The notes under the pieces: model-generated | Database searches by the model: none | Told to the model about the DNA's origin: nothing | What the model saw: only the letters and a program-made list of their open reading frames with translations | Translations under genes and position numbers: made by a program | Source: Bradyrhizobium sp. 186 | Lineage (GTDB): Bacteria; Pseudomonadota; Alphaproteobacteria; Rhizobiales; Xanthobacteraceae | Length of the DNA: 64,000 bases | Direction: 5' to 3' | Assembly (NCBI RefSeq): GCF_023101685.1 | Contig: NZ_CP082164.1 | Span: forward strand, 6,448,001-6,512,000 | Part shown: piece after piece, positions 46,800 to 55,406 of the stretch | How the letters are laid out: each line of letters starts with the position of its first letter | Numbering within the stretch: the stretch's first letter is position 1

Positions 46800-47981
46800 A
46801 TGATCGAGCGCACGATCTTTCGCGAAGAACATGAGATTTTCCGGCAGACGGTGCGTCGCTTCGTCGATCGCGAGATCGTGCCCTTCCACGCCCAATGGGA
46901 AGAGGACGGCATTGTTCCGCGCGACCTCTGGCTGAAGGCGGGCGCCGCCGGCCTCTTGTGCTGCACCGTGCCCGAGGAATATGGCGGCATGGGCCTCGAT
47001 TACCTCTTCGACGTCGTCGTGTTCGAGGAACTCTGGCGCGCCGGCGCCAGCGGCCCCGGCTTCCTGATCCATACCGACCTCGTCGCCACCTACCTGCTGT
47101 CGTTCGGCAGCGAGGCGCAGAAGCGCAAATGGCTCCCCAAGATGGTATCCGGCGAAGCGATCGGCTCGCTCGGCATGACGGAACCGCATGCCGGCAGCGA
47201 TCTCAAGGCGATCCGGACCCGCGCAACACGTGATGGCGATGATTTCGTCATCAACGGCCAGAAGGTCTTCATTTCCAACGGCCAGCTTTGCGACTTCGTT
47301 GTGCTGGCGACCAAGACCGACAGCCAGGCCGGCGCCAAGGGCGTCACGCTGTTCATCGTCGAGAGCAACCGGGATGGTTTCAAGCGCGGCCGAAATCTGG
47401 AAAAGCTCGGCATGAGGGCGCAAGATACCTCCGAGCTGTTCTTCGACAATGTCCGCATTCCCGCCAGCAACATGCTCGGCGCGGAAGGCAGGGGCTTTGC
47501 ACAGATGATGACCAAGCTATCGCAGGAACGGCTGGCGCAGGCCATCCGCTCGGCGACCGTCACCGAGACCGTGATCGACTGGACGCTGCAATATACCGCC
47601 GAACGCAGCGCCTTCGGCCAGAAGCTCGCCGATTTCCAGAACACCCAGTTCAAGCTCGCCGAGCTCAAGACCAAGGCGACCGTTGCCCGCGTCTTCACCG
47701 ACAAGTGCATCGCGCTGTTCATGGAAGGCAAACTCGACCCTGTCGACGCGGCGATGGCCAAGATGTTTACATCCGAGCTGCATTGCGAAACGGTCGACGA
47801 GTGCCTGCAGCTGTTCGGCGGCTGGGGCTATATGTGGGAGTACCCGATCGCCAGGGCTTATGCCGATGCGCGGGTGGTGAAGATCGCCGGAGGCTCGATC
47901 GAGATCATGAAGACGATCATCGCGCGGCAGATGTATTCTCAGCGCGGGTTTGACCTTCAGAAGAACGGGTCGGCCTCATAG
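46800..47981 (+). CDS. Acyl-CoA dehydrogenase
   Basis: 393 aa: LGMTEPHAGSDLKAIRTRA, FVINGQKVFISNGQ, LEKLGMRAQDTSELFFDNVRIP, YTAERSAFGQKLADFQNTQFKLAEL, and KIAGGSIEIMKTII. At the usual catalytic Glu position there is Gly (AGGS), as in isovaleryl- and long-chain-type ACADs that use a Glu elsewhere. It begins the plus-strand unit ACAD, BadH-like, BadI-like, BKACE, ACAD. In a BadHI setting it could be the cyclohexanecarboxyl-CoA dehydrogenase step (AliB-like); this is inference. Confidence 0.88.
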   Translation: MIERTIFREEHEIFRQTVRRFVDREIVPFHAQWEEDGIVPRDLWLKAGAAGLLCCTVPEEYGGMGLDYLFDVVVFEELWRAGASGPGFLIHTDLVATYLLSFGSEAQKRKWLPKMVSGEAIGSLGMTEPHAGSDLKAIRTRATRDGDDFVINGQKVFISNGQLCDFVVLATKTDSQAGAKGVTLFIVESNRDGFKRGRNLEKLGMRAQDTSELFFDNVRIPASNMLGAEGRGFAQMMTKLSQERLAQAIRSATVTETVIDWTLQYTAERSAFGQKLADFQNTQFKLAELKTKATVARVFTDKCIALFMEGKLDPVDAAMAKMFTSELHCETVDECLQLFGGWGYMWEYPIARAYADARVVKIAGGSIEIMKTIIARQMYSQRGFDLQKNGSAS

Positions 47982-48046
47982 CCCGCCCCTCCTTCGAGAC
48001 ATCGAAGGATGCCTGCCTAAAAAACAAGCGACAAGGGAGATCAGCG

Positions 48047-48805
48047 TTGAAAGGCCTATCGGGAAAAGTTGCCGTCGTCACAGGCGGCGGACAGGGCATT
48101 GGACGGGGATTGACACTGCGGCTGGCGGAAGAAGGCTGCAAGATCGCGATCTTCGACATCAATCCGCAAGGCGGTGAGGACACCGCAAAGCTCGCGCCGC
48201 AGGCCGTCATCAAGACCTACGCGGTCGACGTCGGAGATGCCGCTTCCGTTGAGACGGCGGTTGGCAAGGTCGAAGCCGAGCTCGGGCCGATCTGGCTCCT
48301 GGTCAACAATGCCGGCTGGGACCGCCCGATGCCGTTCCTGAAGACCGACAAGGATCTCTGGGACAAGATCATCCGCATCAACCTCTATGGACCGCTCAAC
48401 ACCCACAAGGCGATTGCGCCGTTGATGGCCGAGCGCGGCGGCGGCCGCATCGTCAATATCGCTTCCGATGCGGCACGCGTCGGCACCAGCGACGAAGCTG
48501 TCTATTCCGCCTGCAAGGGCGGGCTGATCTCCTTCACCAAGTCGCTGGCCCGCGAGCTCGCGCGCAAGAACGTGCTGCTCAACGCCGTCTGCCCTGGTCC
48601 CACCAACACGCCGATGATGGCGGCGGTCCTGGGCGAAGGCGAGCACGCCGTGAAATGGAAGGACGCCATGGTCCGGGGCATTCCGCTCAAGCGGATGGGC
48701 GAGCCCGACGATTACGGCGGGATCGTCGCAATGCTTGCTTCCGACGATGGCAAATTCATCACCGGACAAACCATTTCCGTCTCCGGCGGAATGAACATGA
48801 TCTAA
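48047..48805 (+). CDS. badH: BadH-like 2-hydroxycyclohexanecarboxyl-CoA dehydrogenase (SDR)
   Basis: 252 aa SDR: TGGGQGIGRG, NNAGWDRPMPFLKTDKDLW, RIVNIASDAARVGTSDEAVYSACKGGLISFTKSLARE, SVSGGMNMI. The NNAGWD and ASDAARVG stretches are the pattern of R. palustris BadH, which oxidises 2-hydroxycyclohexanecarboxyl-CoA to the 2-keto form. The start is TTG 48047 with AGGGAGA upstream. The next gene encodes the BadI-type hydrolase that would cut the ring, which supports the call. The real substrate may be a substituted ring. Confidence 0.78.
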   Translation: MKGLSGKVAVVTGGGQGIGRGLTLRLAEEGCKIAIFDINPQGGEDTAKLAPQAVIKTYAVDVGDAASVETAVGKVEAELGPIWLLVNNAGWDRPMPFLKTDKDLWDKIIRINLYGPLNTHKAIAPLMAERGGGRIVNIASDAARVGTSDEAVYSACKGGLISFTKSLARELARKNVLLNAVCPGPTNTPMMAAVLGEGEHAVKWKDAMVRGIPLKRMGEPDDYGGIVAMLASDDGKFITGQTISVSGGMNMI

Positions 48806-48822
48806 TCGTGCGAGGACCTGCC

Positions 48823-49617
48823 ATGACCGACCCCAAGCAATTCACCGACGTCATCTATGAAGTCCGCGACCGCGCGGCATGGATCATCATCAACCGGCCC
48901 AAGGTCTACAACGCGTTCCGCGGCCAGACGTTGGAAGAACTCATCCACGCCTTCCAGCTTGCCGCCAACGACCGGCAGGTCGCGAGCATCGTGCTCACCG
49001 GCGCCGGCGAGAAGGCGTTCTGCACCGGCGGCGATCAATCCGCGCATGAAGGCCAGTATGACGGCCGCGGCGTGGTCGGATTACCGATCGACGAGATCCA
49101 GGGCTTGATCCGCGATGTGCCGAAGCCGGTGATCGCACGCGTCAACGGCTTTGCGATCGGCGGCGGCAACGTGCTCGCAACGCTTTGCGATCTGACCATT
49201 GCGGCCGATCATGCGCAATTCGGCCAGGTCGGGCCCAAGGTTGGTTCGGTTGATGCCGGCTGGGGCACGGCTTTTCTGGCCCGCCATGTCGGCGACAAGA
49301 AAGCCCGCGAGATCTGGTTTCTCAACGAGCGCTACACAGCGGAGCAGGCCCGCGAGATGGGCCTCGTCAACAAAGTCGTGCCCATGGCGCAGCTCGATGC
49401 GGCCGTCAAGGACTGGACCGACAAGCTTGCCCAGCGGTCGCCGACGGCCATTGCGCTCGCCAAGCGCTCCTTCAACGCCGATTCCGACAATATCCGCGGC
49501 ATCAGCAACTTCGCCCTTCACGCGGTCAAGCTATTCTACGACACGGAGGAATCGAAGGAAGGCGTCGCAGCGTTCAACGAGAAGCGCGATCCGGACTTCC
49601 ACAAATTCACGCGCTGA
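48823..49617 (+). CDS. badI: BadI-like 2-ketocyclohexanecarboxyl-CoA hydrolase (ring-opening crotonase)
   Basis: 264 aa crotonase-fold protein of the BadI/MenB group: FCTGGDQSAHEGQYDGRGVVGLPIDEIQGLIRDVPKPVIARVNGFAIGGGNVLATLCDLTIAADHAQFGQVGPKVGSVDAGWGTAFLARHVG. The GGDQS and GPKVGSVDAG stretches are typical of BadI, which opens the ring of 2-ketocyclohexanecarboxyl-CoA by hydrolysis, giving pimeloyl-CoA. ATG 48823 comes 17 bases after the BadH-like stop. MenB is less likely: no menaquinone genes are near. Confidence 0.78.
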   Translation: MTDPKQFTDVIYEVRDRAAWIIINRPKVYNAFRGQTLEELIHAFQLAANDRQVASIVLTGAGEKAFCTGGDQSAHEGQYDGRGVVGLPIDEIQGLIRDVPKPVIARVNGFAIGGGNVLATLCDLTIAADHAQFGQVGPKVGSVDAGWGTAFLARHVGDKKAREIWFLNERYTAEQAREMGLVNKVVPMAQLDAAVKDWTDKLAQRSPTAIALAKRSFNADSDNIRGISNFALHAVKLFYDTEESKEGVAAFNEKRDPDFHKFTR

Positions 49618-49628
49618 GTAGCCAAGCC

Positions 49629-50558
49629 ATGGCGTCGCACAAGGTCATCATCTCCTGCGCGGTCACCGGATCGATCCACACGCCATCGATGTCACCGCAT
49701 CTGCCGGTGACGCCGGCGGAGATCGCGGAGTCCGCGCTTGGCGCCGCCGCGGCAGGAGCTGCGATCGTGCATCTGCACGCCCGCAATCCGGTCGACGGCA
49801 GGCCGGATCAATCGCCGGAAGCCTTCGAGCCCTTCCTGCGCGTCATCAAGCAAAGCTCCAACGTCGTCGTGAACCTGACCACCGGCGGCTCGCCCTACAT
49901 GACGGTGGAGGAGCGCGTCCGTCCGGCAGCGACCTGGAAGCCGGAGGTCGCAAGCCTTAACATGGGGTCGATGAATTTCGGCCTGTTTCCGATGCTGAAG
50001 CGCTACAAGAGCTTCAAGCACGACTGGGAGCCGCAAATGCTCGAGGGTTCCCATGATCTCGTCTTCCGCAACTCGTTCAAGGACATCCGCTACGCGCTGG
50101 AGACGCTGAACGGCTCCGGCGCGCGCTACGAGTTCGAGTGCTACGACACCAGCCACCTCTATAACCTGCACTATTTCTGGACCGAAGGTCTGGTCAAGGC
50201 TCCCCTCTTCATCCAGACCTGCTTCGGGCTGCTCGGCGGCATCGGCTCACATCCGGACGATGTCATACACATGAAGCGGACGGCCGACCGGCTGTTCGGC
50301 GGCGACTACCGCTGGTCGGTGCTCGGCGCCGGCCGCGCGCAGATGCCGGTTGCCGCGATGGCGGCGTCAATGGGCGGTAATGTCCGGGTTGGGCTGGAGG
50401 ATAGCCTGTGGCTCGGCGCGGGCCGCCTCGCCGAAACCAATGCGGCCCAGGTGACGCAAGTCCGCAAGATCATCGAAGGCCTCGGGCTCGAAATCGCGAG
50501 CCCCGACGCGGCACGTGAAATCCTGCAGCTCAAAGGTGGCGACAAGGTCGCATTCTAG
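49629..50558 (+). CDS. Beta-keto acid cleavage enzyme (BKACE, formerly DUF849)
   Basis: 309 aa TIM-barrel. Zinc-binding HLHARN near residue 50, NLTTGGSPYMTVEERV, a Glu in YEFECYDTSHLYNL, and LGAGRAQMPVAAMA, MGGNVRVGLEDSLWLGAGRLA. The family cleaves a beta-keto acid with acetyl-CoA into acetoacetate and a shorter acyl-CoA. In this unit it follows the ring-opening pair with an 11-base gap, so it may handle a keto acid from ring opening. The substrate is not fixed by sequence. Confidence 0.87.
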   Translation: MASHKVIISCAVTGSIHTPSMSPHLPVTPAEIAESALGAAAAGAAIVHLHARNPVDGRPDQSPEAFEPFLRVIKQSSNVVVNLTTGGSPYMTVEERVRPAATWKPEVASLNMGSMNFGLFPMLKRYKSFKHDWEPQMLEGSHDLVFRNSFKDIRYALETLNGSGARYEFECYDTSHLYNLHYFWTEGLVKAPLFIQTCFGLLGGIGSHPDDVIHMKRTADRLFGGDYRWSVLGAGRAQMPVAAMAASMGGNVRVGLEDSLWLGAGRLAETNAAQVTQVRKIIEGLGLEIASPDAAREILQLKGGDKVAF

Positions 50559-50582
50559 CCTTCCAACTTTACGGTCAGACAC

Positions 50583-51728
50583 ATGCTGCAAAATCGCCAG
50601 GTCTACGACGAAGAGCACTCAATCCTGCGCGAGAGCGTCCGCCGCTTTGCCGCGGCGAAGATCGAACCGCGCTTCCAAGAATGGGAAAAGGCTGGAATCA
50701 TCGACCGTGCCCTCTGGCCGGCGGCTGGTCAGGCCGGCCTGCTCTGCCCGCAGGTGCCCGAGCAATATGGCGGCATCGGAGGCGATTTCCGCCACAACGC
50801 CGTCGTGATCGAAGAACTCGCCTATTCGGGCTTCGCGGGTCCGGCAACCGACTTTTCGGTCCACAACGACGTCTGCTGCGGCTATCTCCTGAGCTACGGT
50901 AGTGAGGAACAGAAGAAGAAGTGGCTTCCGCGCATGGTCGCCGGCGAGGCCGTCTGCGCGATCGCGATGACGGAGCCCGGAACCGGCAGCGATCTCCAGG
51001 GCATCCGCACGCGGGCCGTCCGTGAGGGAGACGAGTACGTCATCTCCGGCCAGAAGACCTTCATCTCGAACGGCCAGATGTGTGACCTCGTCATCGCGGT
51101 CACCCGGACCAATCCGGACGGCGGATCGCGCGGCATGAGCCTCATCCTGGTCGAGACTGATCGCCCCGGTTTCCGTCACGGTCGCAATCTCGACAAGCTC
51201 GGTCATCTGTCTTCCGATACGTCAGAGCTGTTCCTAGACCAGGTCCGCGTTCCCGTGACGAACCTGCTGGGCTCGGAAGGCGGCGCAATGGCGGCACTGA
51301 TGAGTGAGTTGCCCCAAGAGCGATTGACGATCGCCCTTCACTCGATTGCGTCGGCGCAGAAGGCCTTCGACATCACCAAGACATACGTCCAGGAGCGCAA
51401 GGCTTTTGGACAGACGATCGGAACCTATCAGAACACGCGCTTCAAGCTGGCCGATCTGAAGTCCGACCTCCAGGTCGGCTGGGCCTATGTCGATCAGTGC
51501 CTGAGCCAACACATGCGCGGTGAGCTGTCCACTTATGCTGCGTCGACCGCGAAGCTCTGGGTCACGGAAATGCACGGGCGTCTCGTCGACCAGTGCCTGC
51601 AATTCTTCGGCGGCTACGGTTTTATGCGCGAGTACGAAATTTGTCGGCTGTTCGCCGATGCGCGGGTGCTGCGCATCTATGGCGGCACGTCGGAGATCAT
51701 GCGCGAGTTGATCTCGCGCAACCTCTGA
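50583..51728 (+). CDS. Acyl-CoA dehydrogenase
   Basis: 381 aa, close in type to the ACAD at 46800: AIAMTEPGTGSDLQGIRTRAV, VISGQKTFISNGQ, NLDKLGHLSSDTSELFLDQVRVP, YVQERKAFGQTIGTYQNTRFKL, RIYGGTSEIMRELI (Gly at the usual catalytic Glu position). Last gene of the plus-strand unit and convergent with the ACAD at 51747. Paralogy with 46800 suggests two successive dehydrogenations of related intermediates. Confidence 0.88.
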   Translation: MLQNRQVYDEEHSILRESVRRFAAAKIEPRFQEWEKAGIIDRALWPAAGQAGLLCPQVPEQYGGIGGDFRHNAVVIEELAYSGFAGPATDFSVHNDVCCGYLLSYGSEEQKKKWLPRMVAGEAVCAIAMTEPGTGSDLQGIRTRAVREGDEYVISGQKTFISNGQMCDLVIAVTRTNPDGGSRGMSLILVETDRPGFRHGRNLDKLGHLSSDTSELFLDQVRVPVTNLLGSEGGAMAALMSELPQERLTIALHSIASAQKAFDITKTYVQERKAFGQTIGTYQNTRFKLADLKSDLQVGWAYVDQCLSQHMRGELSTYAASTAKLWVTEMHGRLVDQCLQFFGGYGFMREYEICRLFADARVLRIYGGTSEIMRELISRNL

Positions 51729-51746
51729 TGCGCACGGCAACGCGCG

Positions 51747-52931
51747 TCAGTAGCTCTTCGGTAGATCGAGCACCTTCTCGGCAATGAAGCAGAGAATGAG
51801 CTGTTCGGTGATTGGCGCAAGTCGCGTGATCGAGACTTCGCGGAACAACCGCTCGACATGGTACTCCTTGGCATAGCCGAAGCCGCCATGGGTCATGATC
51901 GCCTGCCAGGCCGCGTCGTGCCCGGCGCGGGCGCCAAGAAATTTTGCGCTATTGGCTTCGGCACCGCACGGCTTGCCGTTGTCGTAGAGCCAGGCCGCGC
52001 GCATGGCCATCTGCCAGGCCGCCTCCAGATACATCCACTTCTCGGCCAGGGGATGCTGAATCGCCTGGTTCTGGCCGATCGGACGATCGAATACGACACG
52101 TTCCCGCGCATAGCGCGTTGCGCGGCGCAGCGCATCCTGACCGATCCCGATCGCTTCGACGGCGATCAGGATTCTCTCGGGATTCAGGCTATGGAGAATG
52201 TAGGAAAAGCCCTTGCCTTCCTCTCCAATCCTGTCCTCTTCGGGAATGAACAGACCGTCGATAAAGATGGCGTTAGAATCTACCGCCTTGCGGCCCATCT
52301 TCGGAATTCGCCGTACCTCGATTTTCGAACGATCGAGGTCGGTATAGAAAATGGTGATGCCGTCGGTCGGTCGCTTGCAGTCCTCGTACTTGGTCGTCCG
52401 GGTCAGCAGCATGATCTTGTTGGCGACCTGCGCCGTCGACGTCCAGACCTTCTGTCCATGGACGCGGTAGCCGCCCGGTACCTTCTCGGCAAAGGTCTTG
52501 ATGCGCGTGGTGTTCAACCCCGCATCCGGCTCGGTAAAGCCGAAGCAGCACTGGTCCTCGCCCGAGACGAGTCGCGGCACCCAGCGCCGCTTCTGGTCGT
52601 CTGTTCCCTTGACCACGATCGGGTGCGGCCCGAACAGGTTGATATGAACGGCGGATGCCGACGTCATGCCGCCGCCATGACTTGCCACCTCATGCATCAT
52701 GATCGCGGCCTCGGTGACGCCAAGCCCGGAGCCACCATATTCCTCTGGCATGGTGATGCCGAGCCAGCCGGCATCCGCCATGGCACGGTGGAACGCGCGC
52801 GGAAACTCGCCGTCCTCGTCGCGGGCAAGCCAGTACTCGTCGTCGAAACGCGAGACGACGGCACGAACGCCTTCACGGATCGCGGCATGATCGTCCGACA
52901 CATCGAGCTGGTTGGCGAACGACCTATCCAT
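51747..52931 (-). CDS. Acyl-CoA dehydrogenase
   Basis: 394 aa from ATG 52931: GWLGITMPEEYGGSGLG, CCFGFTEPDAGLNTTRIKT, GYRVHGQKVWTSTAQVA, YARERVVFDRPIGQNQAIQHPLAEKW, and the end ITRLAPITEQLI, without the EGT Glu. It belongs to a subgroup often linked with aryl- or branched-acyl-CoA substrates. It overlaps the CitE-like gene by 8 bases, so the three genes MaoC, CitE-like and ACAD form one unit on the minus strand. Confidence 0.87.
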   Translation of the reverse strand: MDRSFANQLDVSDDHAAIREGVRAVVSRFDDEYWLARDEDGEFPRAFHRAMADAGWLGITMPEEYGGSGLGVTEAAIMMHEVASHGGGMTSASAVHINLFGPHPIVVKGTDDQKRRWVPRLVSGEDQCCFGFTEPDAGLNTTRIKTFAEKVPGGYRVHGQKVWTSTAQVANKIMLLTRTTKYEDCKRPTDGITIFYTDLDRSKIEVRRIPKMGRKAVDSNAIFIDGLFIPEEDRIGEEGKGFSYILHSLNPERILIAVEAIGIGQDALRRATRYARERVVFDRPIGQNQAIQHPLAEKWMYLEAAWQMAMRAAWLYDNGKPCGAEANSAKFLGARAGHDAAWQAIMTHGGFGYAKEYHVERLFREVSITRLAPITEQLILCFIAEKVLDLPKSY

Positions 52932-53805
52932 GAGAGATGCCTTCCCCGATCGACGCCAAGGTTCGTCGCGCCGCGACCAGATGCGGCATGTCGTACATCT
53001 TTCCGTCGATCCCGACGGTGCCGACATCCGGATTCGCCGCGAACGCAGCCACGACTTGGCGCGCATGTTCGATATCAGCGCTCGACGGCGTGAAGCATGC
53101 ATTGATGGTTGCGACCTGATCAGGGTGGATCGCGATTCGGCCGACAAATCCGTCCCGTCGCGCGATCTTGCAGCTCTCAGCCAGCCCCTGCTGATCCCTG
53201 AAATCGACGTACAGCGTTTCGAGCGCCGCAGCATTGGCAGCGCCCGCGGCAAACAGGCACTGCGCACGCGCCACCTGATAGGGAAAGGTCCAGCTTCCAT
53301 CGGCTTCTCGCGGCGTCAGCGCGCCAAGCGCTGCACTCAAATCTTCGCCGCCCCAGGTCATCGCCGCTAAGCGCTTGTTCTTGCGCGCATAGCCGTTGAA
53401 GCCGATCATCGCGGCCGGCGTCTCGGTTGCCACGACCAGCAGCTTGACGTGACCAGGCGCGACGCCAGTCGCGACCTCCAGCACATCGACATAATGCGAG
53501 ACGAGATCGACATCCTCGATGCCGTTGACCTTGGGAATCAGGATGCCGTCGAGGCCCGGACGAACCACGGCGGCCAGATCTTCCAGCGTCAACCCCGTGC
53601 CAAACGGGTTGATGCGGACCAGGAACGACCAATTCCTCGTCCCTCCGCCCAGCAACGCCTTGACGGCATCACGGGCAAAGGCCTTTCGACTGGGCGCAAC
53701 GGAGTCCTCGAGATCGAGGATCAGCGCATCGGCACCGATGCCACCTGCCTTGGCGAATTTGCGTTCACTATCGGCTGGTACGAAGAGGAGCGAACGTAGT
53801 TTCAT
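52924..53805 (-). CDS. CitE-like / HpcH-HpaI acyl-CoA lyase
   Basis: 293 aa TIM-barrel lyase: LRSLLFVPADSERKFAKA, DALILDLEDSVAP (metal-binding Glu/Asp), FLVRINPFGT, ILIPKVNG, VATETPAAMI, TWGGEDLSAALG and IAIHPDQVATIN. It is like malyl-, methylmalyl- and citramalyl-CoA lyases, which split a hydroxy-dicarboxyl-CoA into acetyl- or propionyl-CoA and a 2-oxoacid. Its ATG overlaps the MaoC stop by ATGA. Together with MaoC it resembles the itaconyl-CoA hydratase/citramalyl-CoA lyase pair. Confidence 0.85.
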   Translation of the reverse strand: MKLRSLLFVPADSERKFAKAGGIGADALILDLEDSVAPSRKAFARDAVKALLGGGTRNWSFLVRINPFGTGLTLEDLAAVVRPGLDGILIPKVNGIEDVDLVSHYVDVLEVATGVAPGHVKLLVVATETPAAMIGFNGYARKNKRLAAMTWGGEDLSAALGALTPREADGSWTFPYQVARAQCLFAAGAANAAALETLYVDFRDQQGLAESCKIARRDGFVGRIAIHPDQVATINACFTPSSADIEHARQVVAAFAANPDVGTVGIDGKMYDMPHLVAARRTLASIGEGISHG

Positions 53806-54254
53806 GCCGGCCTCCGCATCATCAATCCATTCCTGCGACAGTAGACCACCTCTTCGTCGCGCTGATTGAAGCCGCGATGTTCGAAAGTGACGATGCCCTG
53901 CGTCGGACGCGACTTGCTCTCCCTGACCGCGACGACCTTGGTCTCAGCGCGCAGCGTGTCGCCGGCAAACACCGGGCGCGGGAATCGCGTGTCTTCCATG
54001 CCGAGATTGCCGACGGTGGTACCCAGCGTCGTGTCCTGGACCGACAGACCGATGATCAGGCCGAGCGTGAATATCGAATTCATCAGGGGCTTTCCGAACT
54101 CGGTCCCCTTGGCATAGTCGTGGTCGATATGCACCGCCGCCGGATTGTAGGTCAGCGACGAGAACAGGATGTTGTCCATGTCGGTCACGGTGCGTCGGAT
54201 CTCGTGGACGAATGTCTGCCCGACCGTAAACTGCTCGAAGAAGAGCCCCGCCAT
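53802..54254 (-). CDS. MaoC-like hydratase (mesaconyl/itaconyl-CoA hydratase type)
   Basis: 150 aa single hot-dog protein: FFEQFTVGQTFVHEIRRTVTDMDNILFSSLTYNPAAVHIDHDYA holds the Asp/His hydratase motif; FPRPVFAGDTLRAETKVVAVRESKSRP is the second half. It would hydrate a branched unsaturated CoA ester whose product the downstream lyase splits. First gene of the minus-strand unit; a shared operator lies 96 bases upstream. Confidence 0.85.
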   Translation of the reverse strand: MAGLFFEQFTVGQTFVHEIRRTVTDMDNILFSSLTYNPAAVHIDHDYAKGTEFGKPLMNSIFTLGLIIGLSVQDTTLGTTVGNLGMEDTRFPRPVFAGDTLRAETKVVAVRESKSRPTQGIVTFEHRGFNQRDEEVVYCRRNGLMMRRPA

Positions 54255-54349
54255 CTGGTTGCCTCTTGTTTTATCTTGCAGGTCGTCCTGCGGCCGAAGC
54301 CGCCAGGACGTCCTTGTCTCCTACCTGCGTTCTACCGTATAGTCATATC

Positions 54350-54363
54350 GTACACAAGCGTAC
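54350..54363. promoter_or_regulatory. Shared operator (GTACAC-AA-GCGTAC)
   Basis: Five of six arm pairs match. It is 19 bases upstream of the oxidoreductase at 54382 and about 96 bases before the MaoC gene on the other strand, so it may act on both divergent promoters. Confidence 0.6.
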
Positions 54364-54381
54364 TACTTATGAGGAGCGCTC

Positions 54382-55395
54382 ATGTCCCCACGTGAAAACC
54401 GGCAGGTGCGGCTCGTGGCGCGGCCGAATGGGATACCGCAGGCGGAACATTTTTCGCTGGTCACCGAGCCTGTCGCTGCATCTGGCAAGGGCGAGATCCT
54501 GGTCCAAAATCACTATCTTTCGGTCGATCCTGCGCAGCGCGGATGGGCCAACGACGAAGGGAACTACAGCGCACCGGTGCCGCTCGATACGCCGATGCGT
54601 GCGCTCGCGGTCGGCGAAATCCTCGAGAGCAATGTAGCGGAGTTTCGAGCAGGCGAGCATGTCTACGGATGGTTTGGCTGGCAGCGCTACTGCGTCACGA
54701 CGCCGGACACGGTCCTGCGCCGCGTCGTTCCTTCGCGCCTGCCGCTCAGCGCGAATCTCAGCGTGCTCGGCATGAACGGCATCACCGCCTATCTCGCCCT
54801 TCACGGCCTGGGCGATCCCAAATCCGGCGAGCATGTGCTGGTGTCGACCGCAGCCGGCAGCGTCGGAAGCTTTGTCGGCCAGCTTGCGCGGATCGCAGGT
54901 TGCCGTGCGGTCGGGCTGACCAGTTCCGCCGACAAGGCCGCGCTGGCAAAAGCGCGGTACGGCTATCAGGACATGATCAACTACCGCGAGGCAACCGACC
55001 TGGGCGCGGCCATCCGCACGGCATGTCCAGACGGTAACGACATTTTCTTCGACAATACCGGTGGCCCCATCGCCGATGCCGCCATCCGGACCATGCGGTT
55101 GCGCGGGCGCGTGATCCAATGCGGCACAGCGGCGAACGCATCCTGGACCCCCGTCCCGTCAGGCCCGCGCCCCGAACGTGAAATCCTCACCCGGCGCCTG
55201 CGTTGGTCCGGCTTCATCATCTTCGATCATCTCGCCGAGTTCGAAACTGCGGCGGCGCACCTCGCGGAGCTCGCGCTTGCCGGCAAGATCGTCCATGATG
55301 AGGAGATCCTGCTGGGCCTGGAACACGCGCCCGGCGCCATCGCGCAGCTTTACCGTGGCGACAATCACGGCAAGCTGATCGTCGCGGTGGATTGA
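54382..55395 (+). CDS. NADP-dependent MDR oxidoreductase (PTGR/curcumin reductase-like)
   Basis: 337 aa zinc-free medium-chain reductase: NHYLSVDPAQRGWANDEGNY, GMNGITAYLALHGLG, VLVSTAAGSVGSFVGQLARIAGCRAVGLTSSADK, MINYREATDL, FFDNTGGPIADAA. These reduce the C=C bond of enones or enoyl compounds with NADPH. ATG 54382 follows GAGGAGCGCTC. Convergent with the SDR at 55407. It could saturate a double bond before or after ring opening. Confidence 0.87.
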   Translation: MSPRENRQVRLVARPNGIPQAEHFSLVTEPVAASGKGEILVQNHYLSVDPAQRGWANDEGNYSAPVPLDTPMRALAVGEILESNVAEFRAGEHVYGWFGWQRYCVTTPDTVLRRVVPSRLPLSANLSVLGMNGITAYLALHGLGDPKSGEHVLVSTAAGSVGSFVGQLARIAGCRAVGLTSSADKAALAKARYGYQDMINYREATDLGAAIRTACPDGNDIFFDNTGGPIADAAIRTMRLRGRVIQCGTAANASWTPVPSGPRPEREILTRRLRWSGFIIFDHLAEFETAAAHLAELALAGKIVHDEEILLGLEHAPGAIAQLYRGDNHGKLIVAVD

Positions 55396-55406
55396 GAACC
55401 GACCCG

